Assembly (NCBI RefSeq): GCF_005937885.2
Contig: NZ_CP042176.1
Span: 3,157,501 to 3,221,500, forward strand
Reading direction: 5' to 3'
Length of the DNA stretch: 64,000 nt
Source of the DNA: Bradyrhizobium sp. KBS0727
GTDB lineage: Bacteria > Pseudomonadota > Alphaproteobacteria > Rhizobiales > Xanthobacteraceae
Part shown: positions 8,117 to 15,545 of the stretch, piece by piece
Layout of the letters: every line of letters begins with the position of its first letter
Position numbering within the stretch: the stretch's first letter is position 1
Notes under the pieces: generated by a model
The model's input: only the letters and a program-made list of their open reading frames with translations
Databases searched by the model: none
What the model was told of the DNA's origin: nothing
Program-made: the position numbers and the translations under genes

Positions 8117-8815
8117 ATGCCAATCACGTTATATGACCTCGCTGGGGTTGATCCGGCGCTACGCTTTTCGCCACGTTGTTGGCGCACAAAGTTCGCCCTT
8201 GCTCATAAGGGACTAGATGCAGAGACAGTCCCCTGGCGTTTCCGCGAAGCGGCAAATTTGCCGCAACCGAACCAAGGCCGCGTCCCGGTGATTTGTGACG
8301 GCGAACAGGTCGTTCATGACAGTTGGACTATCGCTGAATATTTAGAAGACGCCTACCCCGATCTTCCCAGCCTGTTTGCGGGTTCCGGAGGTCGCGCTCA
8401 CGCGCGTTTTGTCAATGAGTGGACGGAGGCGGTTCTTCTACCGAGTATCCTGCCCATGATTGTGGTCGATCTTTTTCAGTCGGTCGATTCTGAAGACCAG
8501 CCCTATTTTCGTGCGAACCGAGAGGCGCGCCTTGGTAAGACCCTTGAGGCTGCGCAAGCTGACAGGGAGTTACGTCTTCCCTCATTCAACGTCATGCTTT
8601 CCCCGCTCCGCGCAACGCTATCCAATCAACTTTGGCTAGGCGGGGCTAAGCCAAGCTATGCCGACCACGTTGTCGCCGCCGCTTTGATGTGGCCGAGTTG
8701 TGTTAGTCGCTTTAGCTTACTCCCGGCGGACGGCCCCATATTTGATTGGTGGCAGCGGGTTCAGTTTCTGTACGACAGTTTAGCTGGCAATGCGGTGCGA
8801 TCCCGATCCGCCTAG
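8117..8815 (+). CDS. Glutathione S-transferase family protein
   Basis: A 232-residue cytosolic GST-like protein. The N-terminal thioredoxin-fold half has the entry SPRCWRTKFALAHKG, the cis-Pro loop RVPVI and the glutathione gamma-glutamyl site as DSWTIAEYLED; the all-helical C-terminal half follows from about residue 90, including SYADHVVAAALMW. ATG 8117 was preferred over TTG 8111 because AGGGG sits 7 bases before it. It conjugates glutathione or acts as a glutathione-dependent lyase or isomerase; no substrate can be named. Codon use is less GC-rich than the window average, like the hydrolase at 5304. It is a single gene with repeats on both sides. Confidence 0.88.
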   Translation: MPITLYDLAGVDPALRFSPRCWRTKFALAHKGLDAETVPWRFREAANLPQPNQGRVPVICDGEQVVHDSWTIAEYLEDAYPDLPSLFAGSGGRAHARFVNEWTEAVLLPSILPMIVVDLFQSVDSEDQPYFRANREARLGKTLEAAQADRELRLPSFNVMLSPLRATLSNQLWLGGAKPSYADHVVAAALMWPSCVSRFSLLPADGPIFDWWQRVQFLYDSLAGNAVRSRSA

Positions 8816-8835
8816 CCCGAAATTGGCATTTTCGG

Positions 8836-8945
8836 ACTTGACCGGACGGACTGACGATGTCCGTTCGTGTGGGGCAAAGCGGACTTCCCGATTGCCCGCC
8901 CGGACTTCTGATTTTGGGCGGGCAAGCGGACATCAGGCGTGGCGG
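8836..8945. repeat. Dispersed GTCCG...CGGACAT repeat remnant
   Basis: The segment has ATGTCCGTTCGTGTGGGGC, GCAAAGCGGACT and GCAAGCGGACATCAGGC, spaced short hits of the same motif in both orientations. The same words appear at 23640-23775 and, more decayed, in other gaps. Any frame here is an artefact. Confidence 0.55.
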
Positions 8946-8968
8946 ACCCAAGCGCCGCGATTCCACCC

Positions 8969-10216
8969 TCACTTCATCCCCATGCAACTCGCATAGAACG
9001 TCGTCGTCGCCGGCCAGTCGGAGAACATGGCGCGGACGCCGACCTGTTTGGCGAGCACGTCGAGCACCGTCAACGTATCACCGTCGCGGTCAATCGCCGA
9101 CCTGACCGACGAGTGATAGAAGCCGCCGCCCTTGTTAAGCGGGCCGTCGCGCTCCAGCGACCAGCCGATCAGGTCGAGGCCGGCGGCCTTCGCGGCCTTG
9201 GCATATTCGGACGGAACGATCTCGCCGTTGGCGTCGAGCGCCAGCATGGCGTAGATCGGCGGCCCCAGGATCTTGACGCCTTGCGCCTTCAGTTCCGTCA
9301 TCGAGGGCTTCCAGGTCTCAGGCCTGGCGGGATCGAGGCCGCGCTTCTCGTAGCGATGCTCGAGATACACCGCTTGCGCCGCGAATTCGGGTGCGGTCTT
9401 CACCCAGAACAGGATGTCGGCCAGGCTGAAACTCTGGGCAAACACGTCGCTCGCCGGAATGCCTGATGTCTTGTAGGCCTGCAGCATCTGCGTCGCGTAC
9501 TTCTCCTGGGTGTAGTCGCCGTCGAACGGCATCGGCACCTCGGCCGCCTTCAGTTCGGGTGTAAATTTGGCGCCGAGGCTCTTGATCAGCGCGATGCTCT
9601 CGTCATGGGTCATCAGCGTGCCGGAGTTGGCGTAGAGATCGGTGCGCCAGCGCGGCGTGCCGTTCTGGTATTCCTCTGGCGTTTTGGCGTCCGGGTTGAA
9701 GCCGTCCATCTTCGCCGTCAGCGACTTGAATTCGGCGAGCGTGATGTCGCTGGTGCAGCACTTCGCCGAGGCCTTCTTGCCCGTCGCCGGATCGGCCGGG
9801 CTGAAACCTTGCGAGCATTTTGCTGACAGCGCGGGGACGGAGAGAATGTTGGTCGTGGTGTGCAGGTCGCATTGCGAATGCCGGCAGACCAGCTGGCGAT
9901 CTTTCGTAAACGTCACGTCGCATTCAATCACCCCGGCGCCCATGCGGGCCGCGGCCAGGTAGCTCTCCCGGCTGTGCTCGGGGAATTGCAGCGCCGCGCC
10001 GCGATGGCCGACGGAGAAACCGGTCCGGTGAAACGGCCCGGTGCACTGGCTGAGTTTCTGCTTCAGCGGCCCGTCCTTCATCTTGTCGACGAGATAAAAC
10101 GGCCGCGGCCCGATCTGCGCCTCGCGCGGCAGCGCGATCGTCTGTGCCGTCGTGGGAAGCATCGCGCTCAGGAGCCAGAACGCGGACAACAGAACGGAGC
10201 GAGGGCGGATCGGCAT
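8969..10216 (-). CDS. Secreted glycerophosphodiester phosphodiesterase
   Basis: A 415-residue GDPD-family enzyme that cleaves glycerophosphodiesters to glycerol-3-phosphate and an alcohol in the periplasm. Residues 1-25 are a signal peptide ending TTAQ. Active-site residues are visible: His71-Arg72 in [14 protein letters not shown], Glu80, the metal pair Glu98/Asp100 in IECDVTF, and the second catalytic His113 in [10 protein letters not shown]. Family GDPDs usually have PENT where this has PEHS. ATG 10216 has GGAGG 8 bases upstream. An insert with several cysteines (residues about 135-165) likely forms disulfides. It is monocistronic and would serve phosphate or carbon scavenging from lipid head groups. 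Confidence 0.9.
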   Translation of the reverse strand: MPIRPRSVLLSAFWLLSAMLPTTAQTIALPREAQIGPRPFYLVDKMKDGPLKQKLSQCTGPFHRTGFSVGHRGAALQFPEHSRESYLAAARMGAGVIECDVTFTKDRQLVCRHSQCDLHTTTNILSVPALSAKCSQGFSPADPATGKKASAKCCTSDITLAEFKSLTAKMDGFNPDAKTPEEYQNGTPRWRTDLYANSGTLMTHDESIALIKSLGAKFTPELKAAEVPMPFDGDYTQEKYATQMLQAYKTSGIPASDVFAQSFSLADILFWVKTAPEFAAQAVYLEHRYEKRGLDPARPETWKPSMTELKAQGVKILGPPIYAMLALDANGEIVPSEYAKAAKAAGLDLIGWSLERDGPLNKGGGFYHSSVRSAIDRDGDTLTVLDVLAKQVGVRAMFSDWPATTTFYASCMGMK

Positions 10217-10440
10217 GGGTGGAACCTCCGGTGACGCATGGCGTGCGGCCACTATATCATGGAGCATGTGACGGTCGCGTGGTGGCCGGCAAGGCCGACG
10301 TGCCATCCGAGAAACGATCCTAGAGGAAACGGTGCATAGGTCGCGCGCCACAAACCTGAACGCGCAATTCAGCGAACATTCATTTCGCTGCGTCGAAACT
10401 CTCCTTCTCACATCACCCGATTGCAGAGGAGGAGATTGTC

Positions 10441-10782
10441 ATGGAACGCCGGCACTTTCTGAAACTCGCCATTGGATTCACGGCTGGAGCGGTGGCGCTC
10501 GCGGCCAGCGCGCAAGCAGCACCCTTGACGCCGCATCCGCTGACCGAAGGCGGACAACTTCCCGCCAATCCGGATGCCCATCCCGCCGTCACCTCAGCCG
10601 ATGAAGTCGATCGCTTGCAGCCGGAGGAAGTACGTTGGGGCCGGCACTGGGGCCACCGCCGTCATTGGGGTTGGCGCCGTCGCCACTGGGGTTGGCGTCG
10701 CAGGCACTGGGGCTGGCGCCGAAGGCACTGGGGCTGGCATCGCCGCCGCTGGCACCGTCGCTGGCGCCGTCGTTACTGGTAA
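10441..10782 (+). CDS. Exported His/Trp/Arg heptad-repeat protein
   Basis: A 113-residue protein beginning MERRHFLKL, a twin-arginine-like signal with a hydrophobic core and AQA cleavage site near residue 26. After a short proline-rich stretch, residues 65-113 consist of about four tandem copies of HWGWRRR plus degenerate ends. The DNA shows matching 21-base repeats at about 10642-10760. GAGGAGGAG precedes the ATG. Such basic, histidine-rich tails could bind metals or polyanions; this is inference. It is followed by a strong bidirectional terminator shared with the convergent gene at 10856. Confidence 0.75.
   Translation: MERRHFLKLAIGFTAGAVALAASAQAAPLTPHPLTEGGQLPANPDAHPAVTSADEVDRLQPEEVRWGRHWGHRRHWGWRRRHWGWRRRHWGWRRRHWGWHRRRWHRRWRRRYW
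10642..10766 (+). repeat. In-gene 21-bp tandem repeats encoding HWGWRRR
   Basis: CACTGGGGTTGGCGCCGTCG-like units recur about four times with synonymous changes, so the protein repeat is under selection or recently expanded. Confidence 0.7.
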
Positions 10783-10807
10783 CGCGCGTCCACAACACGC
10801 AACGCAC

Positions 10808-10835
10808 AAAAAAGCCCCGCGCGAGCGGGGCTTTT
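10808..10835. terminator. Bidirectional intrinsic terminator
   Basis: Stem GCCCCGC (10814-10820) / GCGGGGC (10825-10831), loop GCGA, with six A on the left and four T on the right, placed between convergent genes. Confidence 0.85.
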
Positions 10836-10855
10836 CGTAGGTGACGCGGACGGGC

Positions 10856-11092
10856 TCAGATCGGACGGCAGCGTCCATAGGCCCAGACGAAACCAAAGGG
10901 GCAGACGCGGCCGACGGGCCGTACCACCACGACCGGGGCGGGCCGCCCGACGACGACCACACCGCCGCGATTGGGTTGGCATCCGCCATAGGGACCGCGA
11001 TGCCAGCCGGGGCCGCATCCGCCCGCGGCATTCGCGGCGCTGAAGCCGGCGAACGAGCTGGCGACCAAAACTGCTGCGAAAAGGTACTTCAT
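10856..11092 (-). CDS. Small secreted Gly/Cys protein (GCGPGWHRGPYGGC type)
   Basis: A 78-residue protein with a signal peptide (residues 1-22, ending ANA), then the motif GCGPGWHRGPYGGC, a valine-proline stretch and a final CPFGFVWAYGRCRP. The four cysteines in two CxnC pairs suggest two disulfides. Proteins with the GCGxGxHRGPxGxC signature are frequent as short paralogues in Bradyrhizobium and relatives (recalled). Function is unknown; location is expected to be periplasm or outside. It ends against the bidirectional terminator. Confidence 0.8.
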   Translation of the reverse strand: MKYLFAAVLVASSFAGFSAANAAGGCGPGWHRGPYGGCQPNRGGVVVVGRPAPVVVVRPVGRVCPFGFVWAYGRCRPI

Positions 11093-11285
11093 GTTTTCTC
11101 CCGTTTTTGACCGCGGCGCGGCACTGATCGAAACCTAGTAATGGAACCCTGAATGGAAAATGAATGTTGGCGATTCCAATTCGCCCGGCAACGAGCGAAT
11201 TGTCACTGCGCAACGGATACGCGTTTGCGTCACGAAAAAGCGTTAAAATAACCGGACGAGGCCGACGGTTGTATTCTGAAAACGC

Positions 11286-11984
11286 TTATTCCGCGCTTGC
11301 CCCGAACAGCGCCGCGAATCGCTTTTCGCCGGTGCGGGTGAAATTGACCACGCGGCTGCCGGGCGCGGGATCGCGCGCGGCCCAGTTCAGTTCGGTGAAG
11401 CGGTTCATGACGGCGGCGCCGAGCGTGCCGGCGAGGTGATGACGGCGCTCGCTCCAGTCGAGGCAGGCCTTGCACACCGGACGGCGCGGGTGGGCCAGCA
11501 TGTCGGCGTCGATCTGCAGCGCCTTCGCCATGAAGCGCTTGCCTTCGCCGGTGAGTTCGATCGCCTGCTTGCTCTGCCGCACCAGTTTCTGCTTTCGCAT
11601 GCTGTCGAGCATCTGCACGCCGAGGTCGCCGGCGAGGTGGTCGTAGCAGATCCGCGCGCGGCGCAGCGCCGGCTCCGTCGGCCCGGTGCGGACGCGGGTG
11701 TGGCCGGCGCGCTCGGCGAGGCCCGCCAGCCCTTCCAGCACGCTGGCGACATCGGGGCCGGTGAGGCGGTAGTAGCGGTGACGCCCCTGTTTCTCCGGCT
11801 CGATCAGGCCGCCGGCCTCGAGCTTGGCGAGATGCGAACTCGCGGTCTGCGGCGTGATGCCGGCCTGATGCGCCAGCTCGCTCGCCGTCAGCGCGCGGCC
11901 GGTCATCAGCGCGGTCAGCATGTTGGAGCGCGCGGGGTCGCCGACCAGCGAGGCGACCATGGCGATATCGGGACCTGCTTTCAT
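11286..11984 (-). CDS. ArsR-family winged-helix regulator with C-terminal extension
   Basis: A 232-residue regulator, longer than classical ArsR proteins of about 100 residues. The winged helix is visible: LVGDPARSNMLTALMTGRAL, LAHQAGITPQTASSHLAKLE (recognition helix) and the wing GRHRYYRLTG. The C-terminal half contains the conserved RARICYDHLAGDLGV and a CKACLDWSERRHHLAG stretch, in which Cys, Cys and two His could be a ligand site. It is divergent from the operon starting at 12182, with a palindromic repeat between them, and probably controls that operon. No ribosome site is clear, so leaderless or weak initiation is possible. Confidence 0.88.
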   Translation of the reverse strand: MKAGPDIAMVASLVGDPARSNMLTALMTGRALTASELAHQAGITPQTASSHLAKLEAGGLIEPEKQGRHRYYRLTGPDVASVLEGLAGLAERAGHTRVRTGPTEPALRRARICYDHLAGDLGVQMLDSMRKQKLVRQSKQAIELTGEGKRFMAKALQIDADMLAHPRRPVCKACLDWSERRHHLAGTLGAAVMNRFTELNWAARDPAPGSRVVNFTRTGEKRFAALFGASAE

Positions 11985-12041
11985 AGTTCGATGTTAGCCG
12001 AAGCATCGACGACGATCAAGCGGGTATGTTGGTGTCGAGTT

Positions 12042-12157
12042 CGTCATTGCGAGGAGCGCAGCGACGAAGCAATCCTTACTTGCTTCGCGGCAGCATGGAT
12101 TGCTTCCGCCTTCGCTCGTTGAGCTACGGCGGACAGGTCGCTGCGCTCGCAATGACG
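12042..12157. repeat. Palindromic intergenic repeat (GTCATTGCGAGGAGCGCAGC class)
   Basis: Terminal inverted ends CGTCATTGCGAGGAGCGCAG and the complement CTGCGCTCGCAATGACG bound a 116-bp unit containing a second inner dyad (GAAGCAATCC...GGATTGCTTC). This class of extragenic palindrome is common in Bradyrhizobium and other alphaproteobacteria. It lies in the ArsR/NIPSNAP divergent region. Confidence 0.85.
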
Positions 12158-12181
12158 GCGAACAGGCACAGGAGCTACCCA

Positions 12182-12490
12182 ATGGCCGTCACCGTTTTCA
12201 TCCGTTACCAGATCGATCCGTTCAAGCGGGCGATGTTCGAACAGTATTCGAAGAGCTGGCTCAGCATTATCCCGAAATGCGGCGGCGATCTCCAGGGCTA
12301 CTGGATGCCGCATGAAGGCACCAACAACATCGCGTTTGCGCTGATCTCGTTCGACAGTCTGGCTGCCTATGAGAGTTACCGGGCGCGGCTGCGCGCCGAC
12401 AAGGAAGGCATGGCGAATTTCAATTTCGCCGAGGAAAACAAATTCATTCTCGCCGAAGAGCGGACATTTTTGCGGCAGGTGACGGCCTGA
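12182..12490 (+). CDS. NIPSNAP-family protein
   Basis: A 102-residue ferredoxin-like alpha/beta-barrel protein of the NIPSNAP family, starting [20 protein letters not shown] and containing the family's [18 protein letters not shown] strand and the closing RTFLRQV. AGGAG lies 7 bases before ATG 12182; the longer frame upstream only runs through the palindromic repeat. Bacterial members are small dimeric enzymes or binding proteins with no settled function. It is the first gene of a co-directional set with the PEP-mutase-like gene (69 bp on) and the hydrolase, opposite the ArsR regulator. Confidence 0.85.
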   Translation: MAVTVFIRYQIDPFKRAMFEQYSKSWLSIIPKCGGDLQGYWMPHEGTNNIAFALISFDSLAAYESYRARLRADKEGMANFNFAEENKFILAEERTFLRQVTA

Positions 12491-12558
12491 GGCCTGGCGC
12501 TGGCGTTTAACGCTGCGCGCCGCTATCCTCACAGACGAACAAGACAGGGAGAGAAACC

Positions 12559-13380
12559 ATGCCGGTCACGACAGCGGACAAGCGCGCCGCGTTCCGCAAG
12601 CTGCACGAAAGCGGATGCTTCATCATCCCGAACCCGTTCGATGTCGGCAGCGCCCGCGCGCTGCAGCATCTCGGTTTCAAGGCGCTGGCGTCGACCAGCG
12701 CCGGCTTTGCCTGGACCATTGCGAAAGCCGACAACCGCGTCACCGTTGACGAGGTCTGCGATCATCTCACCGCGCTGTGCGCCGCGGTCGACCTTCCCGT
12801 CAACGCCGATTTCGAGGGCGGCTTTGCCCACGAGCCCGACAAAGTCGGCGTCAATGTCATCGGCGGCGTCAAGACCGGCGTCGCGGGATTGTCGATCGAG
12901 GATTCCACCGGCGATGCCGTCAAGCCGCTGTATGATTTTGCGCTGGCCGTCGAGCGCATCAAGGCGGCGCGCGAGGCAATCGACGCCGACAAAAGCAATG
13001 TGATGCTGACCGGCCGCTGCGAGGCCTATCTGGTCGGAAAGCCGGACCTTGGCTTCGTGATCGAACGGCTCAACGCCTATTCCGAGGCCGGCGCCGATTG
13101 CCTTTATGCGCCGGGCATCAAGACCAGGGAAGACATCGCCGCGATCGTGAAGGCTGTCGCGCCAAAACCGGTCAATTTGCTGATCGGCGCGTCCGGCCTG
13201 TCGCTGAAGGAAGCCGGCGATCTCGGCGTTCGCCGCATCAGCGTCGGCGGTTCGCTGGCGCGCTCGGCCTGGGGCGGCTTCATGAAGGCGGCACGCGAGA
13301 TGGCGGACAAGGGCACGTTCACGGAGCTCGCCAACGGCTATCCCGGCGGCGAACTCAACAAGATGTTCTCCGGCCAGTGA
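12559..13380 (+). CDS. Isocitrate lyase / PEP mutase-like family enzyme
   Basis: A 273-residue TIM-barrel protein of the ICL/PEP mutase superfamily, which makes or breaks C-C or C-P bonds next to a carboxylate using Mg2+. Metal-site residues are visible as Asp84 and Glu86 in VNADFEGGF, Glu114-Asp115 in LSIEDSTG, and Arg153/Glu155 in TGRCEAY. The KKCGH loop of true isocitrate lyase is absent, so this is one of the uncharacterised short members (phosphonopyruvate hydrolase, oxaloacetase or 2-methylisocitrate-lyase-like). It starts 13 bases after an AGGGAGAG site and overlaps the next gene by one base (TGATG). Confidence 0.9.
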   Translation: MPVTTADKRAAFRKLHESGCFIIPNPFDVGSARALQHLGFKALASTSAGFAWTIAKADNRVTVDEVCDHLTALCAAVDLPVNADFEGGFAHEPDKVGVNVIGGVKTGVAGLSIEDSTGDAVKPLYDFALAVERIKAAREAIDADKSNVMLTGRCEAYLVGKPDLGFVIERLNAYSEAGADCLYAPGIKTREDIAAIVKAVAPKPVNLLIGASGLSLKEAGDLGVRRISVGGSLARSAWGGFMKAAREMADKGTFTELANGYPGGELNKMFSGQ

Positions 13381-14246
13381 TGCGGTTGCGCAAACGGGTT
13401 CTCGCCAGCCTCTGTCTGGTGATGCTGTCGGCTCCGGCCGCACAGGCCGAGCGCGCGCGGGAAATCGTGACCCATGATGACGTGCGCATCGATGTCATTG
13501 CCGAGGGCAGCGGTCTGCTGGTGGTGCTGTTGCCCGGGCGCGGCCGTGACTCCTTCGATTTCGACGACCTCGCCGCCGGAATCGCGAAAGCTGGCTTTCG
13601 CGTGTTGCGGCCGCAGCCACGCGGGGCGGGCGACAGCCATGGTCCGATGCGGAATCTCACACTGCACGATTTCGCGGGCGATATCGCCGCCGTGATCCGG
13701 CACGAAGGCAATGCGCCTGCGGTCATCGTCGGGCACGCCTTCGGCAATTGGGTCGGACGCATGACGGCGACCGACTATCCCGAATTGGTGCGCGGGGTGG
13801 TGATCGTCGCCGCGGCCGCAAAAGCCTATCCGGCCGGATTTGCCGGCGCCAAGGAATTGTCCGACGCGGTCAGGAAGGCCGGCGACCTGTCGCGACCCGA
13901 AGCCGAGCGGCTGGAGGCGCTGCGCATGGCGTTCTTTGCACCGGGCCATGACGCACGTGTGTGGTTGACGGGCTGGCATCCCGAAGTCGACGAATCGCAG
14001 TTCGCGGCCGGCCGCGCCACCACACAGTCGGAGTGGTGGCCCGCCGGCAAGGCGCCGCTGCTCGACGTGCAGGCCGAACTCGATCCGTTCAAGCCACGCC
14101 GCATGATGAACGAGATCAGGGAAGAGTTTGGCGAGCGCGCGGAGATCGTGGTGATCCCGAATGCCAGTCACGCGCTGATACCGGAGCAACCGGCCGCTGT
14201 CACCGATGCGATCGTAACGTGGATCGGCAAACTGCCGAAGCCCTGA
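13380..14246 (+). CDS. Exported alpha/beta hydrolase-fold protein with Ala at the nucleophile site
   Basis: A 288-residue alpha/beta-hydrolase-fold protein with signal peptide (residues 1-23, ending AQA). The strand-turn-helix that should be GxSxG reads VIVGHAFGNW, with Ala120 (codon GCC at about 13737) replacing serine. The rest of the fold is intact: the HG-type turn LLPGRG, the late acid DPFKP and His in NASHALIPEQP. The start overlaps the stop of the PEP-mutase-like gene as TGATG, so the two are coupled. Without the Ser it may be inactive as an esterase or act as a lyase or binding protein (inference). Some database members of this group may share HAFG; a search would show. Confidence 0.88.
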   Translation: MRLRKRVLASLCLVMLSAPAAQAERAREIVTHDDVRIDVIAEGSGLLVVLLPGRGRDSFDFDDLAAGIAKAGFRVLRPQPRGAGDSHGPMRNLTLHDFAGDIAAVIRHEGNAPAVIVGHAFGNWVGRMTATDYPELVRGVVIVAAAAKAYPAGFAGAKELSDAVRKAGDLSRPEAERLEALRMAFFAPGHDARVWLTGWHPEVDESQFAAGRATTQSEWWPAGKAPLLDVQAELDPFKPRRMMNEIREEFGERAEIVVIPNASHALIPEQPAAVTDAIVTWIGKLPKP

Positions 14247-14267
14247 GTGGAAAGCGCCGCGCCACAT

Positions 14268-14298
14268 AAAAAAACGCAGCGGGCAGGTGCCCGCTGCG
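14268..14298 (-). terminator. Intrinsic terminator of the minus-strand gene at 14321
   Basis: An 11-bp stem CGCAGCGGGCA / TGCCCGCTGCG (14275-14285, 14288-14298) with seven A on its left, i.e. a U-run for the minus-strand transcript. It also separates the convergent hydrolase gene. Confidence 0.8.
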
Positions 14299-14320
14299 CT
14301 ATCCGTCGGCGCCCCGGCCG

Positions 14321-14755
14321 TTACTTGGCCGAAGGCGTGCTATCGGCCGGGGGAGAGGCCGTCTTGTTCATGTCCGGATTGGCCGGAACGGGCGTCGACG
14401 GACGGGACGGCGCCGCACCGGTGGTCATGCCGGATTCGCTGTTGGCCTTCGGCGTCACGTCACGCATGCCCGGAGGCGCGGTGGATGGTGCCGGCTTCGT
14501 CTGCGCGGTCTTGGTGGTTTCCGAAGTACCGGCGTTGTTCACGCTGGTATTGTTCAAGCCATAGAACACCGCGCCCAGCACCACCGCGATCGCAATCGCG
14601 AATGCCGCGACCTTGCCGCCGCTGGCGCGGCCGTCGGTGAGTTCCAGATCGGGCGGCAACTCGTTGTCGAGACTGTTCAGGCGGGCCTGACGGCGGAATT
14701 CGTCGTCGCTCAGGCCGGCGCGGTAGGGATCGTTCAGGTTGGGTTGGTATGCCAT
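14321..14755 (-). CDS. Single-span membrane protein with Pro/Thr/Ser-rich tail
   Basis: A 144-residue protein. The first 48 residues are polar and conserved-looking (YRAGLSDDEFRRQARLNSLD), residues 49-66 form one membrane span (AAFAIAIAVVLGAVFYGL), and the rest is a low-complexity tail rich in Thr, Pro, Ala and Ser. The tail ought to lie in the periplasm. GGAGGACATC precedes the ATG at the right distance, and an intrinsic terminator follows. Similar short proteins are common in Bradyrhizobium without known function. No interaction partner is evident. Confidence 0.8.
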   Translation of the reverse strand: MAYQPNLNDPYRAGLSDDEFRRQARLNSLDNELPPDLELTDGRASGGKVAAFAIAIAVVLGAVFYGLNNTSVNNAGTSETTKTAQTKPAPSTAPPGMRDVTPKANSESGMTTGAAPSRPSTPVPANPDMNKTASPPADSTPSAK

Positions 14756-14895
14756 GAAGATGTCCTCCGTTAGCGTCCCAAAGCTAAGCGCGAGGACAAT
14801 GGCTGGCGCGCGCGGATGTTCCGCGCCTATCTTGCAACCCGTTGATAATGGAACCGGTGATTCCCGGGTTCCAGTCCCGTCTCCATGAGGTTGTC

Positions 14896-15537
14896 ATGTG
14901 GAACCTGCCGCCCAGCGATACCGTTCTGCATCTGCTGTCCTATGTGGCCTTGACCGCGCAGGCGATGACGGCCGCGCTGGCGGCGGGGCGACGCAGCATG
15001 GACTGGGCCGGCGTCTGCATGCTGGGCTGCATTACGGCGCTCGGCGGCGGCACCATTCGCGACGTGCTGCTTGGCCACTATCCGCTGGTCTGGGTGCAAA
15101 ACCCGTCCTACCTCGCGCTGACGGCGATCGCCGCGTTCGTGACCATCCTGGTCGCCCGCATCGTGCACCGGTTGAACCTTGCGTTTCTGGTGCTGGATGC
15201 GATCGGGCTTGTCGTGTTCACGATGGCCGGCTGCGATGTCGCCTGGCAGGTCAACGCATCGCTGCCGATTGTGATCGTGGCGGGCATGATCACCGGCTGC
15301 GCCGGCGGTGTGCTGCGCGACATCCTCTGCAACGACGTGCCGCTGCTGTTTCGCTCGGAGCTCTACGCCAGTGTCTCGGTTGTCACCGGACTGTTCTACG
15401 CCACCGCCTTCGGATTCAAGCTGAATGACGAACTCTGGACAGCGCTGACCTTCGCGTTTGGCCTGACGCTGCGGCTATTGGCAATCCGCTACAAATGGGA
15501 AATGCCGAAATTCGTCTTTGGCGGCGACCAGCGCTGA
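14896..15537 (+). CDS. TRIC / UPF0126 family membrane channel protein
   Basis: A 213-residue seven-helix membrane protein of the UPF0126 (YicG, trimeric intracellular cation channel) family. The two internal repeats are visible: ALGGGTIRDVLLGHYPLVWV in the first half and GCAGGVLRDILCNDVPLLFR in the second, each with the conserved GG-RD signature in a broken helix. ATG 14896 follows ATGAGG and is preferred over 14842. Bacterial homologues conduct K+ or take up amino acids such as glycine; which applies here is not shown by sequence. Monocistronic, facing the convergent cytochrome gene. Confidence 0.93.
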   Translation: MWNLPPSDTVLHLLSYVALTAQAMTAALAAGRRSMDWAGVCMLGCITALGGGTIRDVLLGHYPLVWVQNPSYLALTAIAAFVTILVARIVHRLNLAFLVLDAIGLVVFTMAGCDVAWQVNASLPIVIVAGMITGCAGGVLRDILCNDVPLLFRSELYASVSVVTGLFYATAFGFKLNDELWTALTFAFGLTLRLLAIRYKWEMPKFVFGGDQR

Positions 15538-15545
15538 GCGCCACG

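Noticed and set aside
12026..12181. 52-codon upstream extension of the NIPSNAP gene
   Set aside because: It is entirely within the palindromic repeat; ATG 12182 has its own AGGAG site and matches the family start.
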